64,000 bases of DNA from Rhodoferax sp. GW822-FHT02A01. GTDB lineage: Bacteria > Pseudomonadota > Gammaproteobacteria > Burkholderiales > Burkholderiaceae_C. Shown here piece by piece: positions 34,879 to 43,878 of the stretch (position 1 is the first letter of the stretch; each line of letters starts with the position of its first letter). The stretch covers positions 1,984,001-2,048,000 of the forward strand of contig NZ_CP152376.1 of NCBI RefSeq assembly GCF_038784515.1, in the 5' to 3' direction. Made by a program: the position numbers and the translations under genes. Below the pieces are notes generated by a model. That model ran no database searches. It was not told where the DNA came from and saw nothing but the letters and a program-made list of their open reading frames with translations.

Positions 34879-35793
34879 ATGAAAAACACCCCCTGGCAAG
34901 GCATCTTCCCCGCCATCACCACCAAGATCAACGCCGACGAGAGCATCGATGCCGAAGGCACGGCGCGCCACATCGACTTCCAGATCCGCAACGGCATCCA
35001 CGGTCTGGTGACCTGCGGCTCGTTGGGTGAAGCCAGCACGCTGACGCTGGAAGAGAAGCTGCAAGTGGCCAAGATCGCGTTGGAAGCCGCCGACGGCCGC
35101 ATCCCGGTGCTGGCCAATGTGTCGGAAACCAGCACCCGCGAAGCTCTGCGCTACATCGACGGTGCCAACAAGCTGGGCGTGCAGGGCTTCATGGTCATGC
35201 CCTCGGTGATCTATGTGGCCGACGCCCGCGAAGCCATGCTCAATGTGCGCACCATGGCCGAAGCCGCGCAACAGCCCATCATGGTCTACAACAACCCGGT
35301 GGCCTACCGTGTGGACCTCAAGCCCGAGCACATGGTGGAGCTGGCCGACTGCAAGTGGATCCACGCCATCAAGGAAAGCACCGACAACATCCGCCGCATC
35401 ACCGACCTGCGCAACACCGTGGGCACGCGCTACCAGCTGTTCCTGGGCGTGGACGACCTGGCCTATGAAGGCCTGGCACTGGGCTGCGACGGTCTGCTGG
35501 CTGGTGTGGGCTGCGCCTTCCCGCGCGAAACCGTGGCCCTGTACGACCTGATGAAGGCCGGCAACTTTGCCGAAGCACTGCCGCTGTACCAGTGGATGAC
35601 GCCCATGTTGCACCTGGATGTGTCCACCAAGCTGGTACAAAACCTCAAGCTCATCGACGCCCTGGTCGGCGTGGGTACCGAGTACGTGCGCCGTCCGCGT
35701 CTGCCGCTGGTCGGCGAGGAGCGCGCCCATGTGGAAGCCGTGGTCAAGAAGGCCCTGGCGACCCGCCCTGCCAAGTACCAGTCCGTGATGTAA
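34879..35793 (+). CDS. DHDPS/NAL family protein, probable 1-pyrroline-4-hydroxy-2-carboxylate deaminase
   Basis: The 304-residue TIM-barrel protein belongs to the dihydrodipicolinate synthase/N-acetylneuraminate lyase superfamily. GSLGEASTL (47-55), Y137 in MVYNNPVAYR and the Schiff-base lysine K165 in HAIKESTDN are in place. True DapA is an unlikely role, given its neighbours: hydroxyproline epimerase and a D-amino acid dehydrogenase complex. In that pathway a family member deaminates 1-pyrroline-4-hydroxy-2-carboxylate to 2-oxoglutarate semialdehyde. GGAG precedes the ATG by seven bases. It is the first gene of the operon. The function is inferred from context. Confidence 0.85.
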   Translation: MKNTPWQGIFPAITTKINADESIDAEGTARHIDFQIRNGIHGLVTCGSLGEASTLTLEEKLQVAKIALEAADGRIPVLANVSETSTREALRYIDGANKLGVQGFMVMPSVIYVADAREAMLNVRTMAEAAQQPIMVYNNPVAYRVDLKPEHMVELADCKWIHAIKESTDNIRRITDLRNTVGTRYQLFLGVDDLAYEGLALGCDGLLAGVGCAFPRETVALYDLMKAGNFAEALPLYQWMTPMLHLDVSTKLVQNLKLIDALVGVGTEYVRRPRLPLVGEERAHVEAVVKKALATRPAKYQSVM

Positions 35794-35802
35794 GGTGTGG
35801 TG

Positions 35803-36741
35803 ATGAAGCGCATCTCCATCATCGATTCGCACACCGGCGGCGAACCCACGCGCCTGGTGGTGGGTGGTTTTCCCGATCTGGGCAAGGGCAGCATGGCCGA
35901 ACGCAAGGCCTTGCTGTCTTCGCAATACGACGACTGGCGTGCTGCCACGGTGCTGGAGCCGCGCGGCAATGACGTGATCGTGGGCGCACTGCTGTGCGAG
36001 CCGGTGTCCCCTGATGCCGCGGCAGGTGTGATCTTCTTCAACAACACCGGCTACCTCAATATGTGCGGCCACGGCACCATCGGTCTGGTGGTGACGCTGG
36101 CGCACATGGGCCGCATTGGCGCCGGTGTGCACACCATTGAAACCCCGGTGGGCGATGTGACAGCCACCCTGCACGAAGACGGCACGGTGAGCGTGCGCAA
36201 CGTGCCCGCTTATCGCTACCGCAAGCAGGTGGCGGTGGACGTACCCGGCTACGGCACGGTGCGCGGCGACGTGGCCTGGGGCGGTAACTGGTTCTTCCTG
36301 GTCAATGACCACGGCCAACGCATCGCGCTGGACAATGCCGTTCACCTGACCGACTACACCAGCAAGATGCGCCACGCTCTGACCGAGCAGGGTATCAGTG
36401 GTGCGGACGGTGCCGAGATCGACCACATCGAACTGTTCGCCCCCGACACGCAGGGCGCCGACAGCAAGAACTTCGTGCTCTGCCCTGGCAATGCCTATGA
36501 CCGGTCTCCTTGTGGCACCGGCACCAGCGCCAAGCTGGCCTGCCTGGCGGCGGACGGCAAGCTCGCGCCCGGCGCCGTGTGGACGCAGGCCAGCGTGATC
36601 GGCAGCACCTTCGAAGCCAGCTATGAAACGGATGGCGAGCGCATCATTCCCACGCTGCGTGGCAGTGCCCATGTGTGCGCCGAGGCGACGCTCCTGATCA
36701 GCGACAACGATCCGTTTGCCTGGGGCATACGCGCGTACTGA
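35803..36741 (+). CDS. 4-hydroxyproline 2-epimerase (proline racemase family)
   Basis: The 312-residue enzyme has the two catalytic cysteines of the family: C88 in MCGHGTIG and C237 in [12 protein letters not shown]. Both Cys are needed for reversible epimerisation of trans-4-hydroxy-L-proline to cis-4-hydroxy-D-proline, whereas 3-hydroxyproline dehydratases have a Thr. The start is ATG 35803 with AAGG upstream; GTG codons at 35797 and 35800 are in frame but less likely. True proline racemase cannot be excluded by sequence alone, but the neighbours favour hydroxyproline. Confidence 0.9.
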   Translation: MKRISIIDSHTGGEPTRLVVGGFPDLGKGSMAERKALLSSQYDDWRAATVLEPRGNDVIVGALLCEPVSPDAAAGVIFFNNTGYLNMCGHGTIGLVVTLAHMGRIGAGVHTIETPVGDVTATLHEDGTVSVRNVPAYRYRKQVAVDVPGYGTVRGDVAWGGNWFFLVNDHGQRIALDNAVHLTDYTSKMRHALTEQGISGADGAEIDHIELFAPDTQGADSKNFVLCPGNAYDRSPCGTGTSAKLACLAADGKLAPGAVWTQASVIGSTFEASYETDGERIIPTLRGSAHVCAEATLLISDNDPFAWGIRAY

Positions 36742-36746
36742 ACCGG

Positions 36747-37844
36747 ATGCAAAAGACCGACGTCATCGTCATCGGTGCCGGCATCATCGGCGCCGCCTGC
36801 GCCCATGCGCTGGCGCGTGCCGGGCAGCAGGTGCTGGTGATCGACTCCGGCACCGGCGGTGCCACCCATGCGGGCATGGGTCATCTGGTGGTGATGGACG
36901 ACAACCCGGCCGAGATGGCGCTGAGCCAGTACTCGGTGGACGCCTGGCGCGCAATGGCGGCTTCCATGCCAGCCGAGTGCGCCTACAGCCACTGCGGCAC
37001 GCTGTGGGTCGCGGCCAATGCCGAGGAAATGGCCGGTGCCGAAGAGAAGCGCCTTCGCCTGCAACAGCATGGCCTGGGCTGCACCTTGCTCAGCGCCAAG
37101 GAGCTTGCGCAGGCCGAGCCCGGTTTGCGCAGTGGTCTGGCCGGTGGTCTGCTGGTGCCGGGTGACGGCACGCTGTATGCACCCAACGCCACACGCTGGT
37201 TGCTGGGTCTTCTGCCGCAGCGGGTTACGGTGCAGCGCGGCTTGGCGGTGCGCATCGACGGCAATACCGTCGTCTTGTCCGACGGCACAGCGCTGCAGGC
37301 TGCGCAGGTGCTGCTGGCCACCGGGCTGCAGTCCGCCAAGCTGGTGAGCGGCCTGCCCATTCGCGCCAAGAAGGGCCATCTGGTGATCACCGACCGTTAC
37401 CCCGGTGCGTTGCAGCACCAACTGGTGGAACTCAGCTACATCACCACGGCACACCACAGCGACGGCCCTTCGGTCGCCTTCAATGTGCAGCCTCGCCCAA
37501 CCGGCCAGTTGCTGATTGGCTCCTCGCGCCAGTTTGACACCGAGGACACGGCGGTAGAGCCCGCCATGATGGCGCGCATGCTGCAACGGGCCATCTCCTA
37601 CATGCCCGGCGTCGCCGACCTCAATGCCATTCGCTGCTGGACCGGGTTGCGACCCGCCACACCCGACAGTCTGCCCATTCTGGATCGTCACCCCGACAAC
37701 CCCCACCTGTGGATGGCGGTAGGGCACGAGGGCCTGGGCGTGACCACCGCCACGGGCACGGCCGCCATCATGGCCGCGCTGATGACCGGTGCTACCGCAC
37801 CGCTGGACCCGGCACCTTTTGCACTTTCACGTTTCCCGTCATGA
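36747..37844 (+). CDS. FAD-dependent oxidoreductase, probable D-hydroxyproline dehydrogenase catalytic (beta) subunit
   Basis: The 365-residue protein is a DadA/glycine oxidase-like flavoenzyme. The ADP-binding motif is VIVIGAGIIGAACAHALARAG (shown in part, residues 7-26), and the C-terminal FAD loop is RCWTGLRPATPDSLPILD followed by GHEGLGVTTA. It starts five bases after the epimerase stop, with CCGG the only ribosome binding hint. The next two genes code for a small ferredoxin-like subunit and a second flavoprotein, as in the HcnABC and octopine oxidase complexes. It should oxidise cis-4-hydroxy-D-proline; this is inferred from context. Confidence 0.87.
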   Translation: MQKTDVIVIGAGIIGAACAHALARAGQQVLVIDSGTGGATHAGMGHLVVMDDNPAEMALSQYSVDAWRAMAASMPAECAYSHCGTLWVAANAEEMAGAEEKRLRLQQHGLGCTLLSAKELAQAEPGLRSGLAGGLLVPGDGTLYAPNATRWLLGLLPQRVTVQRGLAVRIDGNTVVLSDGTALQAAQVLLATGLQSAKLVSGLPIRAKKGHLVITDRYPGALQHQLVELSYITTAHHSDGPSVAFNVQPRPTGQLLIGSSRQFDTEDTAVEPAMMARMLQRAISYMPGVADLNAIRCWTGLRPATPDSLPILDRHPDNPHLWMAVGHEGLGVTTATGTAAIMAALMTGATAPLDPAPFALSRFPS

Positions 37845-38095
37845 CGCCTTCTTCCCCCCACGTGCTGGTCAATGTCAATGGTCGCTACATCACGGTGGCG
37901 CATGGCACCACGGTGGCTGCCGCGCTGGCACTGGCGGCTTGCGGTGCCGCGCGCACCTCGGTGAGCGGGGAGCCGCGCGCGCCGGTCTGCGGCATGGGCA
38001 TTTGCCAGGAGTGCCGCGTGCGGGTGGATGGAAATGTGCGCCTGGCCTGCCAGACACTGTGCGCCCAAGGCATGCTGGTGGAGCCCATGGCATGA
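37841..38095 (+). CDS. Small (2Fe-2S)-binding protein, gamma subunit of the dehydrogenase
   Basis: The 84-residue protein carries four cysteines in the order C50, C55, C58 and C70 (PVCGMGICQECRV, then LACQT), the plant-type 2Fe-2S pattern seen in HcnA and its relatives. ATG 37841 overlaps the stop of the previous gene, and the next gene overlaps its own stop. It probably passes electrons from the FAD subunit to the larger flavoprotein and on to the respiratory chain. Confidence 0.88.
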   Translation: MTPSSPHVLVNVNGRYITVAHGTTVAAALALAACGAARTSVSGEPRAPVCGMGICQECRVRVDGNVRLACQTLCAQGMLVEPMA

Positions 38096-39387
38096 CAACG
38101 CAAGACACGCCCACGCAACAACGCTGTGACGTCCTCATCGTGGGCGCCGGGCCTGCCGGACTGTCCGCCGCCAAGGCTGCGGCCAGCAACGGCGCCCGCG
38201 TGCTGGTGCTGGATGACAACCCGGCGCCCGGAGGCCAGATCTGGCGCGGCGGCCCCCATGCGGATCTTCCCGCCGTAGCCACAGCCTTGCAGCACGCTGT
38301 GCGCGCCAGTGCCAATGTGCAGGTCCTCAACAGCGCCAAGGTCGTCGGCATTCTGGATGCCAATACCTTGCTGGTGGAAACCAACCAGGGCGCCTTGCAT
38401 GTGCAATGGAACAAGCTCATTTTGTGCACCGGCGCGCGCGAACGCCTGCTGCCTTTTCCGGGCTGGACCTTGCCCGGCGTGACCGGCGCGGGCGGTTTGC
38501 AGGCGCTGATCAAGGGCGGCCTGCCGGTGCAAGGCCAGCGTGTGGTCATTGCCGGTAGCGGCCCCCTGCTGTTTGCCGTGGCGTCCACCGTGCGCAAGGC
38601 CGGCGCCAAAGTGCTGATGGTTGCCGAAAACGCACCGCTGTCGCGCATGACCACCTTTGCCCGCAAGCTGCCGCTATGGCCTTCCAAGCTGGTGCAGGCG
38701 GTGCAACTGCGCGATGCGAGCTACCGCACCTCGTCCACCGTGCTGTCCGTCCAAGGGCAGGGCAAGGTGCAGCATGTCACCATCCGCCAGGGCAACCGCA
38801 CACTGACGCTGGACTGCGATCGCGTGGCCGTGGGTTATGGCCTGGTGCCCAACACCGGACTGGCCCAGGCACTGGGTTGCAAGCTGCACACGGCCGATGG
38901 CGTGCAGGCAATCACCGTGGACACATGGCAAGCCACCAACGTGTCAGGTGTCTACGCTGCCGGTGAGTGCACCGGTACGGGCGGCTGTGAACGCGCCATG
39001 GCGCAAGGCAGCATCGCGGGATATGCCGCCATTGGAGAGACCGCCAAGGCCCATGCGTTCGAGAAAGACCGCAAATACTGGAGCGCCTTTGCCGCGCATG
39101 CCCACGCCTGCTTTGCGCTGGACGACCGCCTGAAGCAACTGCCGCAGCCCGACACCCTGGTATGCCGCTGCGAAGATGTCAGCCATCAGGCGCTGCAGCC
39201 GCACGCCAACTGGACCGAAGCCAAAATCCACACCCGTTGCGGCATGGGCGCGTGCCAGGGCAAGGTGTGCGGCACTGCGGCGCAGTTTCTGTACGGATGG
39301 GATACGCCACAGGCACGCATGCCGTTTACTCCGGCGCGGATTGGAACGTTGGCCAGTGCGGCTGACGGGAGTGGCAAGGCGGCTTAA
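38092..39387 (+). CDS. FAD/NAD(P)-binding oxidoreductase with BFD-like iron-sulfur tail, alpha subunit
   Basis: The 431-residue protein has an N-terminal dinucleotide site (LIVGAGPAGLSAAKAAASNG, residues 15-34), a second one near 160 (RVVIAGSGPLLFAVAS), and a GVYAAGECTGTGGC FAD loop near 290. The C-terminus has the four Cys of a bacterioferritin-associated-ferredoxin-type 2Fe-2S site: VCRCEDVS near 357 and CGMGACQGKVC near 384. This layout matches HcnB and the alpha subunit of heterotrimeric amino acid dehydrogenases. ATG 38092 overlaps the previous stop. It is the last gene of the operon. Confidence 0.88.
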   Translation: MTTQDTPTQQRCDVLIVGAGPAGLSAAKAAASNGARVLVLDDNPAPGGQIWRGGPHADLPAVATALQHAVRASANVQVLNSAKVVGILDANTLLVETNQGALHVQWNKLILCTGARERLLPFPGWTLPGVTGAGGLQALIKGGLPVQGQRVVIAGSGPLLFAVASTVRKAGAKVLMVAENAPLSRMTTFARKLPLWPSKLVQAVQLRDASYRTSSTVLSVQGQGKVQHVTIRQGNRTLTLDCDRVAVGYGLVPNTGLAQALGCKLHTADGVQAITVDTWQATNVSGVYAAGECTGTGGCERAMAQGSIAGYAAIGETAKAHAFEKDRKYWSAFAAHAHACFALDDRLKQLPQPDTLVCRCEDVSHQALQPHANWTEAKIHTRCGMGACQGKVCGTAAQFLYGWDTPQARMPFTPARIGTLASAADGSGKAA

Positions 39388-39401
39388 GAGGCTTCCTGTC
39401 C

Positions 39402-39497
39402 GCGTCAGGCTGACGTGGTACTCGACTCCGTTCGTGTCCCCCGGCCTTCGGCCTCCTCCTTTACCTCACTGCGCCGAGCACCACGCCATCCTGAGGC
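39402..39497. repeat. Hairpin unit A with 45-bp core in its loop
   Basis: Bases 39402-39426 and 39473-39497 are inverted repeats matching at 20 of 25 positions. Three of the five mismatches become G-U pairs if the minus strand is the folded strand. The loop holds the 45-bp core 39428-39472. Inside the core GGCC-TTC-GGCC (39443-39453) forms a mini-hairpin, read on the minus strand with a GAA loop. Confidence 0.7.
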
Positions 39498-39624
39498 TGC
39501 AAGCGTGGTTGGCACGCGCGCTGTATCCATCCATTGCGTGTCAACGCTCTTTGCAGCCGATGCCACTGGGGCGGATGGTGCAGTGAGGTAAAGGAGGAGC
39601 CCGCAGGGCGGGGGACACGAACGG
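39428..39624. repeat. Inverted pair of 45-bp cores (39428-39472 and 39580-39624)
   Basis: The two cores are inverted copies that differ at only three of 45 positions. Two of the differences are a paired G-C to C-G swap in the internal mini-hairpin (GGCC/GGCC against GCCC/GGGC), and the third is in its triloop (GAA against GCA in core orientation). The cores are 107 bases apart, between the convergent oxidoreductase and uvrA genes. Confidence 0.8.
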
Positions 39625-39649
39625 AACCATCTGCCCCAGTGTCATCGGC
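39556..39649. repeat. Hairpin unit B with 45-bp core in its loop
   Basis: GCCGATGCCACTGGGGCGGA starts a 24-base arm (39556-39579) that matches the inverted arm 39626-39649 at 22 of 24 positions; one mismatch is a G-U pair on the plus strand. The loop is the second core, 39580-39624. The stem sequence is unrelated to that of unit A. Confidence 0.75.
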
Positions 39650-39717
39650 CGCCAGAGGTCTCCGATCGCAAGGCGGCACGCAAACAAAAAAACGCAAGCC
39701 AAGAAGCCTGAAAAGTC

Positions 39718-42700
39718 TTAAGCCAGCAACTTCGCCAGATACCGCCCGGTAAAGCTGACCGGGTTGGCCGCAATGTCTTCCGGCGTGCCTACACCCACGA
39801 CCGTGCCTCCACCCGAGCCGCCTTCCGGGCCCATGTCGATCAGCCAGTCGGCCGTCTTGATCACGTCCAGGTTGTGCTCGATCACCACGATGGTGTTGCC
39901 CGCGTCGCGCAGCTGGTGCAGTACCTTGAGCAGCAGGGCAATGTCGGCAAAGTGCAACCCGGTTGTGGGCTCGTCCAGGATGTAGAGCGTGCGGCCGGTG
40001 TCGCGTTTGCTGAGTTCCAGCGCCAGCTTGACGCGCTGGGCTTCGCCGCCCGAAAGCGTGGTCGCCGCCTGTCCCAGCTTGATGTAGGACAGGCCCACAT
40101 CCAGCAGCGTCTGCAGCTTGCGGGCAATGGTGGGCACGGCTTGGAAGAAGTCGTACGCGGCTTCCACCGTGAGCTCCAGGATCTGCGCGATGTTCTTGCC
40201 CTTGTAGAGCACTTCCAGCGTTTCGCGGTTGTAGCGCTGGCCAGCGCATACATCGCAGGGTACGTACACATCGGGCAGAAAGTGCATCTCCACCTTCACC
40301 ATGCCGTCACCCTGGCAGGCCTCGCAGCGGCCACCGGCAACGTTGAAGCTGAAGCGTCCCGCGCCATAGCCGCGTTCGCGTGCAGTGGGTACCTCGGCCA
40401 TGAGTTCGCGGATGGGGGTGAACAGGCCGGTGTAGGTGGCCGGGTTGGAGCGGGGCGTGCGGCCGATCGGCGACTGGTCCACGTTGATGACCTTGTCGAA
40501 ATGCTCGATCCCTTCAATGGCCTCGTGCGCTGCGGGCTCGTCGTGCGCACGATACAACTGACGCGCCACGGCGGTGTAGAGCGTGTCGTTCACCAGGGTG
40601 GATTTGCCAGAGCCGGATACACCGGTCACGCAGGTGAGCAGACCTACCGGGAATTCGACGTCCACCTTTTTGAGGTTGTGGCCGCTGGCGCCAATGATGC
40701 GCAGGGCCTGCAGGTCGCCCTGGGTTGCAAGGTGGGCGGCATGGCGTTCGGCCCAGGCCAGCGCGGCCTTGCTGGGAGCGCCTTTGGCCACTGGCTTTTT
40801 CTCTGCCACAGCGGGCTGCACTGTAGGCAGCCAGGGTGTGCGGCGTGTGGGCACTTCGATCTTGCGTGTGCCGGCCAGGTATTGGCCTGTGAGGGACTCG
40901 GGGCTGGCCTTCACATCGTCAAAGGTGCCCTGCGCAATCACGCGTCCGCCGTGGATGCCGGCACCCGGGCCCATGTCGATCACATGGTCGGCGGCGCGCA
41001 TCATGTCTTCGTCGTGCTCCACCACCAGCACGCTGTTGCCGATGTCGCGCAAATGCTTAAGGGTGTCGATCAGGCGATCGTTGTCACGCTGGTGCAGGCC
41101 GATGCTGGGCTCGTCCAGCACATACATCACGCCGGTCAGACCGGAGCCGATCTGCGACGCCAGGCGGATGCGCTGCGATTCGCCGCCGCTGAGCGTCTCG
41201 GCACTGCGGTCTAGGCTGAGGTAATTCAGGCCAACATCGTTGAGGAACTTCAGCCGCAGCCCGATCTCGCGTATGACCTTGGAGGCGATTTCGCCGCGGG
41301 CGCCGTGCATGGTCAGGGCATTGAAATAGGCGTAGCTCTCGCGCAGGGTGGAGCTGCTGATCTCGTAGATGGCGCGGGCTTGCTCGCCTTCGCCAATCTT
41401 GACGTTGCGCGCTTCGATGCGCAGGCGGCTGCCGCCGCAGTCGGGGCAGAGCTGGACGCTGCGCAGGCGCGCCAGGTCTTCACGGACCATGGCCGAGTCG
41501 GTCTCGCGGTAGCGCCGCTGCATGTTGGGGATGATGCCCTCGAAGGGGTGCTTCTTGGTGACTTTTTTACCCTGCGAAGCGCCCGAGTCCATGATGTAGC
41601 TGAACTTGATTTCCTCTTCGCCCGAGCCATACAGAATGGCATTGCGTACCGCCTCTGGCAACGTGTCAAATGCGCTGTCGATGTCAAAGCGGTAGTGCTT
41701 GGCCAGGCTCTCCAGCATGGAGAAGTAGTAGCCGTTGCGCCGGTCCCAGCCCTTGATGGCACCGCTGGCCAGACTCAAGGTGGGGAACGCCACCACGCGT
41801 TCGGGGTCGAAGAATTCCTGATGGCCCAGTCCATCGCAGCTGGGGCAGGCACCCACTGGCGAGTTGAACGAAAAAAGCCGCGGCTCCAACTCGCTGATGG
41901 AATAGTTGCACACCGGGCAGGCGAACTTGGCGTTGAACAGGTGCTCCACCGGTTTGCCATCGGCAGGAGCGTCCATCTCCAGCGCGATGGCGCGGCCCTG
42001 GGCCAGTCGCAGTGCGGCTTCAAAGCTTTCGGCCAGACGCTGGCGCAACCCAGGCGCAGGGGCGCTGCCCGGCTCTGCCTGGGCCACTTCGGGGCGGACC
42101 TTGATGCGGTCAATCACCACGTCGATGTCGTGCTTTTCGGTCTTCTTGAGCTTGGGCAGGTTGTCGAACTCAAAGGTCTCGCCATTGACGCGAAAGCGCA
42201 CATAGCCTTGCGCCTGCATGTCCTCAAACAATTCCAGGAACTCGCCCTTCTTCTCCCGCGCGATGGGCGCCAGAATCATCAGGCGGGTGTCTTCGGGCAG
42301 GGCCAGCACGGTGTCCACCATCTGGCTGACCGTCTGGCTTTGCAGGGGCAACTGGTGGTCCGGGCAGTAGGGCGTGCCGGCGCGGGCAAACAGCAGGCGC
42401 AGGTAGTCGTGGATTTCGGTGACGGTGCCCACCGTGGAGCGCGGGTTGTGGCTGGTGGCCTTTTGCTCGATGGAGATGGCGGGCGACAGGCCCTCGATCA
42501 TGTCCACATCGGGCTTGTCCATCACCTGCAGGAACTGCCTGGCGTAGGTGGACAGGCTCTCCACATAGCGGCGCTGGCCTTCGGCATACAGGGTGTCGAA
42601 TGCCAGGCTGGACTTGCCGGAACCGGACAGGCCCGTGATCACCACCAACTGGTTGCGCGGGATATCCAGGTCGATGTTCTTGAGGTTGTGCGTGCGCGCA

Positions 42701-42729
42701 CCCCGGATGTGGATGCTTTGGTGCTGCAA
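39718..42729 (-). CDS. uvrA: Excinuclease ABC subunit A
   Basis: The UvrA damage sensor of nucleotide excision repair, about 1003 residues from the proposed TTG 42729. The first Walker A is GLSGSGKSS (33-41), the second [13 protein letters not shown]; both ABC signatures ([16 protein letters not shown] and [15 protein letters not shown]) and CxxC zinc sites (CPVC, CPSC, CEAC, CDVC) are present. The frame stays open to ATG 42936 and beyond, but the extra 69 residues have no family resemblance and would reach into the ssb leader. No ATG lies near the conserved start [16 protein letters not shown], so a non-ATG start is likely. It diverges from ssb. Confidence 0.95.
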   Translation of the reverse strand: MQHQSIHIRGARTHNLKNIDLDIPRNQLVVITGLSGSGKSSLAFDTLYAEGQRRYVESLSTYARQFLQVMDKPDVDMIEGLSPAISIEQKATSHNPRSTVGTVTEIHDYLRLLFARAGTPYCPDHQLPLQSQTVSQMVDTVLALPEDTRLMILAPIAREKKGEFLELFEDMQAQGYVRFRVNGETFEFDNLPKLKKTEKHDIDVVIDRIKVRPEVAQAEPGSAPAPGLRQRLAESFEAALRLAQGRAIALEMDAPADGKPVEHLFNAKFACPVCNYSISELEPRLFSFNSPVGACPSCDGLGHQEFFDPERVVAFPTLSLASGAIKGWDRRNGYYFSMLESLAKHYRFDIDSAFDTLPEAVRNAILYGSGEEEIKFSYIMDSGASQGKKVTKKHPFEGIIPNMQRRYRETDSAMVREDLARLRSVQLCPDCGGSRLRIEARNVKIGEGEQARAIYEISSSTLRESYAYFNALTMHGARGEIASKVIREIGLRLKFLNDVGLNYLSLDRSAETLSGGESQRIRLASQIGSGLTGVMYVLDEPSIGLHQRDNDRLIDTLKHLRDIGNSVLVVEHDEDMMRAADHVIDMGPGAGIHGGRVIAQGTFDDVKASPESLTGQYLAGTRKIEVPTRRTPWLPTVQPAVAEKKPVAKGAPSKAALAWAERHAAHLATQGDLQALRIIGASGHNLKKVDVEFPVGLLTCVTGVSGSGKSTLVNDTLYTAVARQLYRAHDEPAAHEAIEGIEHFDKVINVDQSPIGRTPRSNPATYTGLFTPIRELMAEVPTARERGYGAGRFSFNVAGGRCEACQGDGMVKVEMHFLPDVYVPCDVCAGQRYNRETLEVLYKGKNIAQILELTVEAAYDFFQAVPTIARKLQTLLDVGLSYIKLGQAATTLSGGEAQRVKLALELSKRDTGRTLYILDEPTTGLHFADIALLLKVLHQLRDAGNTIVVIEHNLDVIKTADWLIDMGPEGGSGGGTVVGVGTPEDIAANPVSFTGRYLAKLLA

Positions 42730-42949
42730 GGCGTGAACCAGATACGTGCCCTCGGCTGCGGCGGATGGAATACGGGCGTCGGAAGAGGTGGTCAAAGCGG
42801 TGGCCGGATGGAAAACAACCCTCCATGATAGACAGTAAGCTTCCCGGCTGCCGTCTGGGGCCGCACCGCAGCCTGGCAAAGGTGTTTGGTCCGGCTGTTG
42901 GGAGGTGGCTTCAAAGGCTGGATAATCCACGGACATTCTGGAGAAACCC

Positions 42950-43462
42950 ATGGCATCCGTTAACAAAGTCATTCTGGTCGGCAATTGTGGCCGCGACCCC
43001 GAAATCCGCTACTTGCCGTCCGGGCAGGCCGTTGCCAATGTGAGCATCGCCACCACCAGCCGTCGCAAAGACAGGACCAGCGGCGAGTTCGTTGAAGAAA
43101 CCCAGTGGCACCGCGTCACCTTCTTTGAGCGTCTGGCCGAGATCGTGGGCGAATACGTGAAGAAGGGCACCCCCATCTATGTGGAGGGCCGTCTGAGCTA
43201 TCGCAAATACACCGACAAGGACGGCATCGAAAAGAACGCCACCGACATCGTGGCCTCCGAAATGCAGCTGCTCGGCGCTCGCCAAGGCATGGGTGGCCCT
43301 GGTGCGGGTGACGGTTATGGTGATGAAGGCGGTGCCCCTGCCGCCCCCGCCCGCCGCCCGGCACCCGCCGCTGCCCGTCCAGCCGCGCCTGCGGCACGCC
43401 AGGCCCCGGCTCCACGCCCGGCCAGCGGTTTTGACGACATGGATGACGATATACCGTTCTGA
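42950..43462 (+). CDS. ssb: Single-stranded DNA-binding protein
   Basis: The 170-residue protein has the OB-fold (residues 1 to about 112: [21 protein letters not shown], then WHRVTFF and [16 protein letters not shown]), a Gly/Pro/Ala-rich linker and the acidic tip DDMDDDIPF that binds repair partners. It is divergent from uvrA, as in many proteobacteria. I found no CTGT-N8-ACAG LexA site between them. Confidence 0.97.
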   Translation: MASVNKVILVGNCGRDPEIRYLPSGQAVANVSIATTSRRKDRTSGEFVEETQWHRVTFFERLAEIVGEYVKKGTPIYVEGRLSYRKYTDKDGIEKNATDIVASEMQLLGARQGMGGPGAGDGYGDEGGAPAAPARRPAPAAARPAAPAARQAPAPRPASGFDDMDDDIPF

Positions 43463-43516
43463 ATCTAGGACGGCCGTTTCAGCGGACGACAAACACACAG
43501 CTTCCCTCACACCTAG

Positions 43517-43548
43517 GCATTTTTTGTTCATTGATGTACAAAAAGTGC
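43517..43548. repeat. 11-bp inverted repeat after ssb
   Basis: GCATTTTTTGT (43517-43527) pairs with ACAAAAAGTGC (43538-43548) with one T-G pair and a 10-base loop. It lies 55 bases after the ssb stop and about 100 bases before the small ORF. It could be a weak AT-rich terminator or a regulator site. Confidence 0.45.
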
Positions 43549-43644
43549 CGCATGGAAATGCGTGTCGCACCAAGCTTCGGGTCTTGACCAAGGTCTTCGG
43601 TGCGCATGCGCTTTCGCTCGCGCGCACCGTGACGAGGAGTTGTG

Positions 43645-43866
43645 ATGCCGAAGAAATCGAATATTCCCCAGCCTTCGAACCCCGTTTCGCTGCAAGCCAT
43701 TGAGCTGCTGACCCATCTGGGTGGCGCGCTCAAGCTCCAACGGCGTCATTTCGATGAGGCTGTGGTGACCCATTGCGTGCAGTTGATCCAGGAGTACGTG
43801 CAGGGCAGTGCGCCGGAGCATTGTGTCCAGGAGCTACCGGCCCACTACGGCGGCAAGAATCTCTAG
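43645..43866 (+). CDS. Small hypothetical protein
   Basis: The 73-residue protein starts at ATG 43645 behind a strong GAGGAG five bases upstream (GTG 43642 is in frame). It has a short basic N-terminus (MPKKSNIPQPSNPVSL) and then a predicted helical region with two Cys and three His (LKLQRRHFDEAVVTHCVQLI, PEHCVQEL). There is no signal peptide or membrane segment. I do not recognise the family. A GC-rich hairpin (GGTGCGC 43599-43605 with GCGCACC 43622-43628) lies just before the ribosome binding site. The Crp/Fnr gene is convergent with it, 12 bases away. Confidence 0.65.
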   Translation: MPKKSNIPQPSNPVSLQAIELLTHLGGALKLQRRHFDEAVVTHCVQLIQEYVQGSAPEHCVQELPAHYGGKNL

Positions 43867-43878
43867 GAATGGGCGGAG

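Noticed and set aside
34879..35793. dapA (4-hydroxy-tetrahydrodipicolinate synthase)
   Set aside because: The superfamily residues fit, but the operon is one of amino acid catabolism, so a deaminase role is more likely.
39428..39624. Insertion sequence ends around a lost transposase
   Set aside because: The 107 bases between the cores hold no coding remnant and no target duplication was seen; the structure fits a repeat pair better.
42730..42949. A LexA (SOS) box between uvrA and ssb
   Set aside because: ACAG at about 42831 has no CTGT partner at the right distance.
43517..43548. An Fnr-type binding site
   Set aside because: The arms TTGT and ACAA are ten bases apart and lack the TTGAT-N4-ATCAA pattern.
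43479..43733. A minus-strand ORF of 84 codons after ssb
   Set aside because: It lacks a ribosome binding site and overlaps the better-supported small ORF at 43645.
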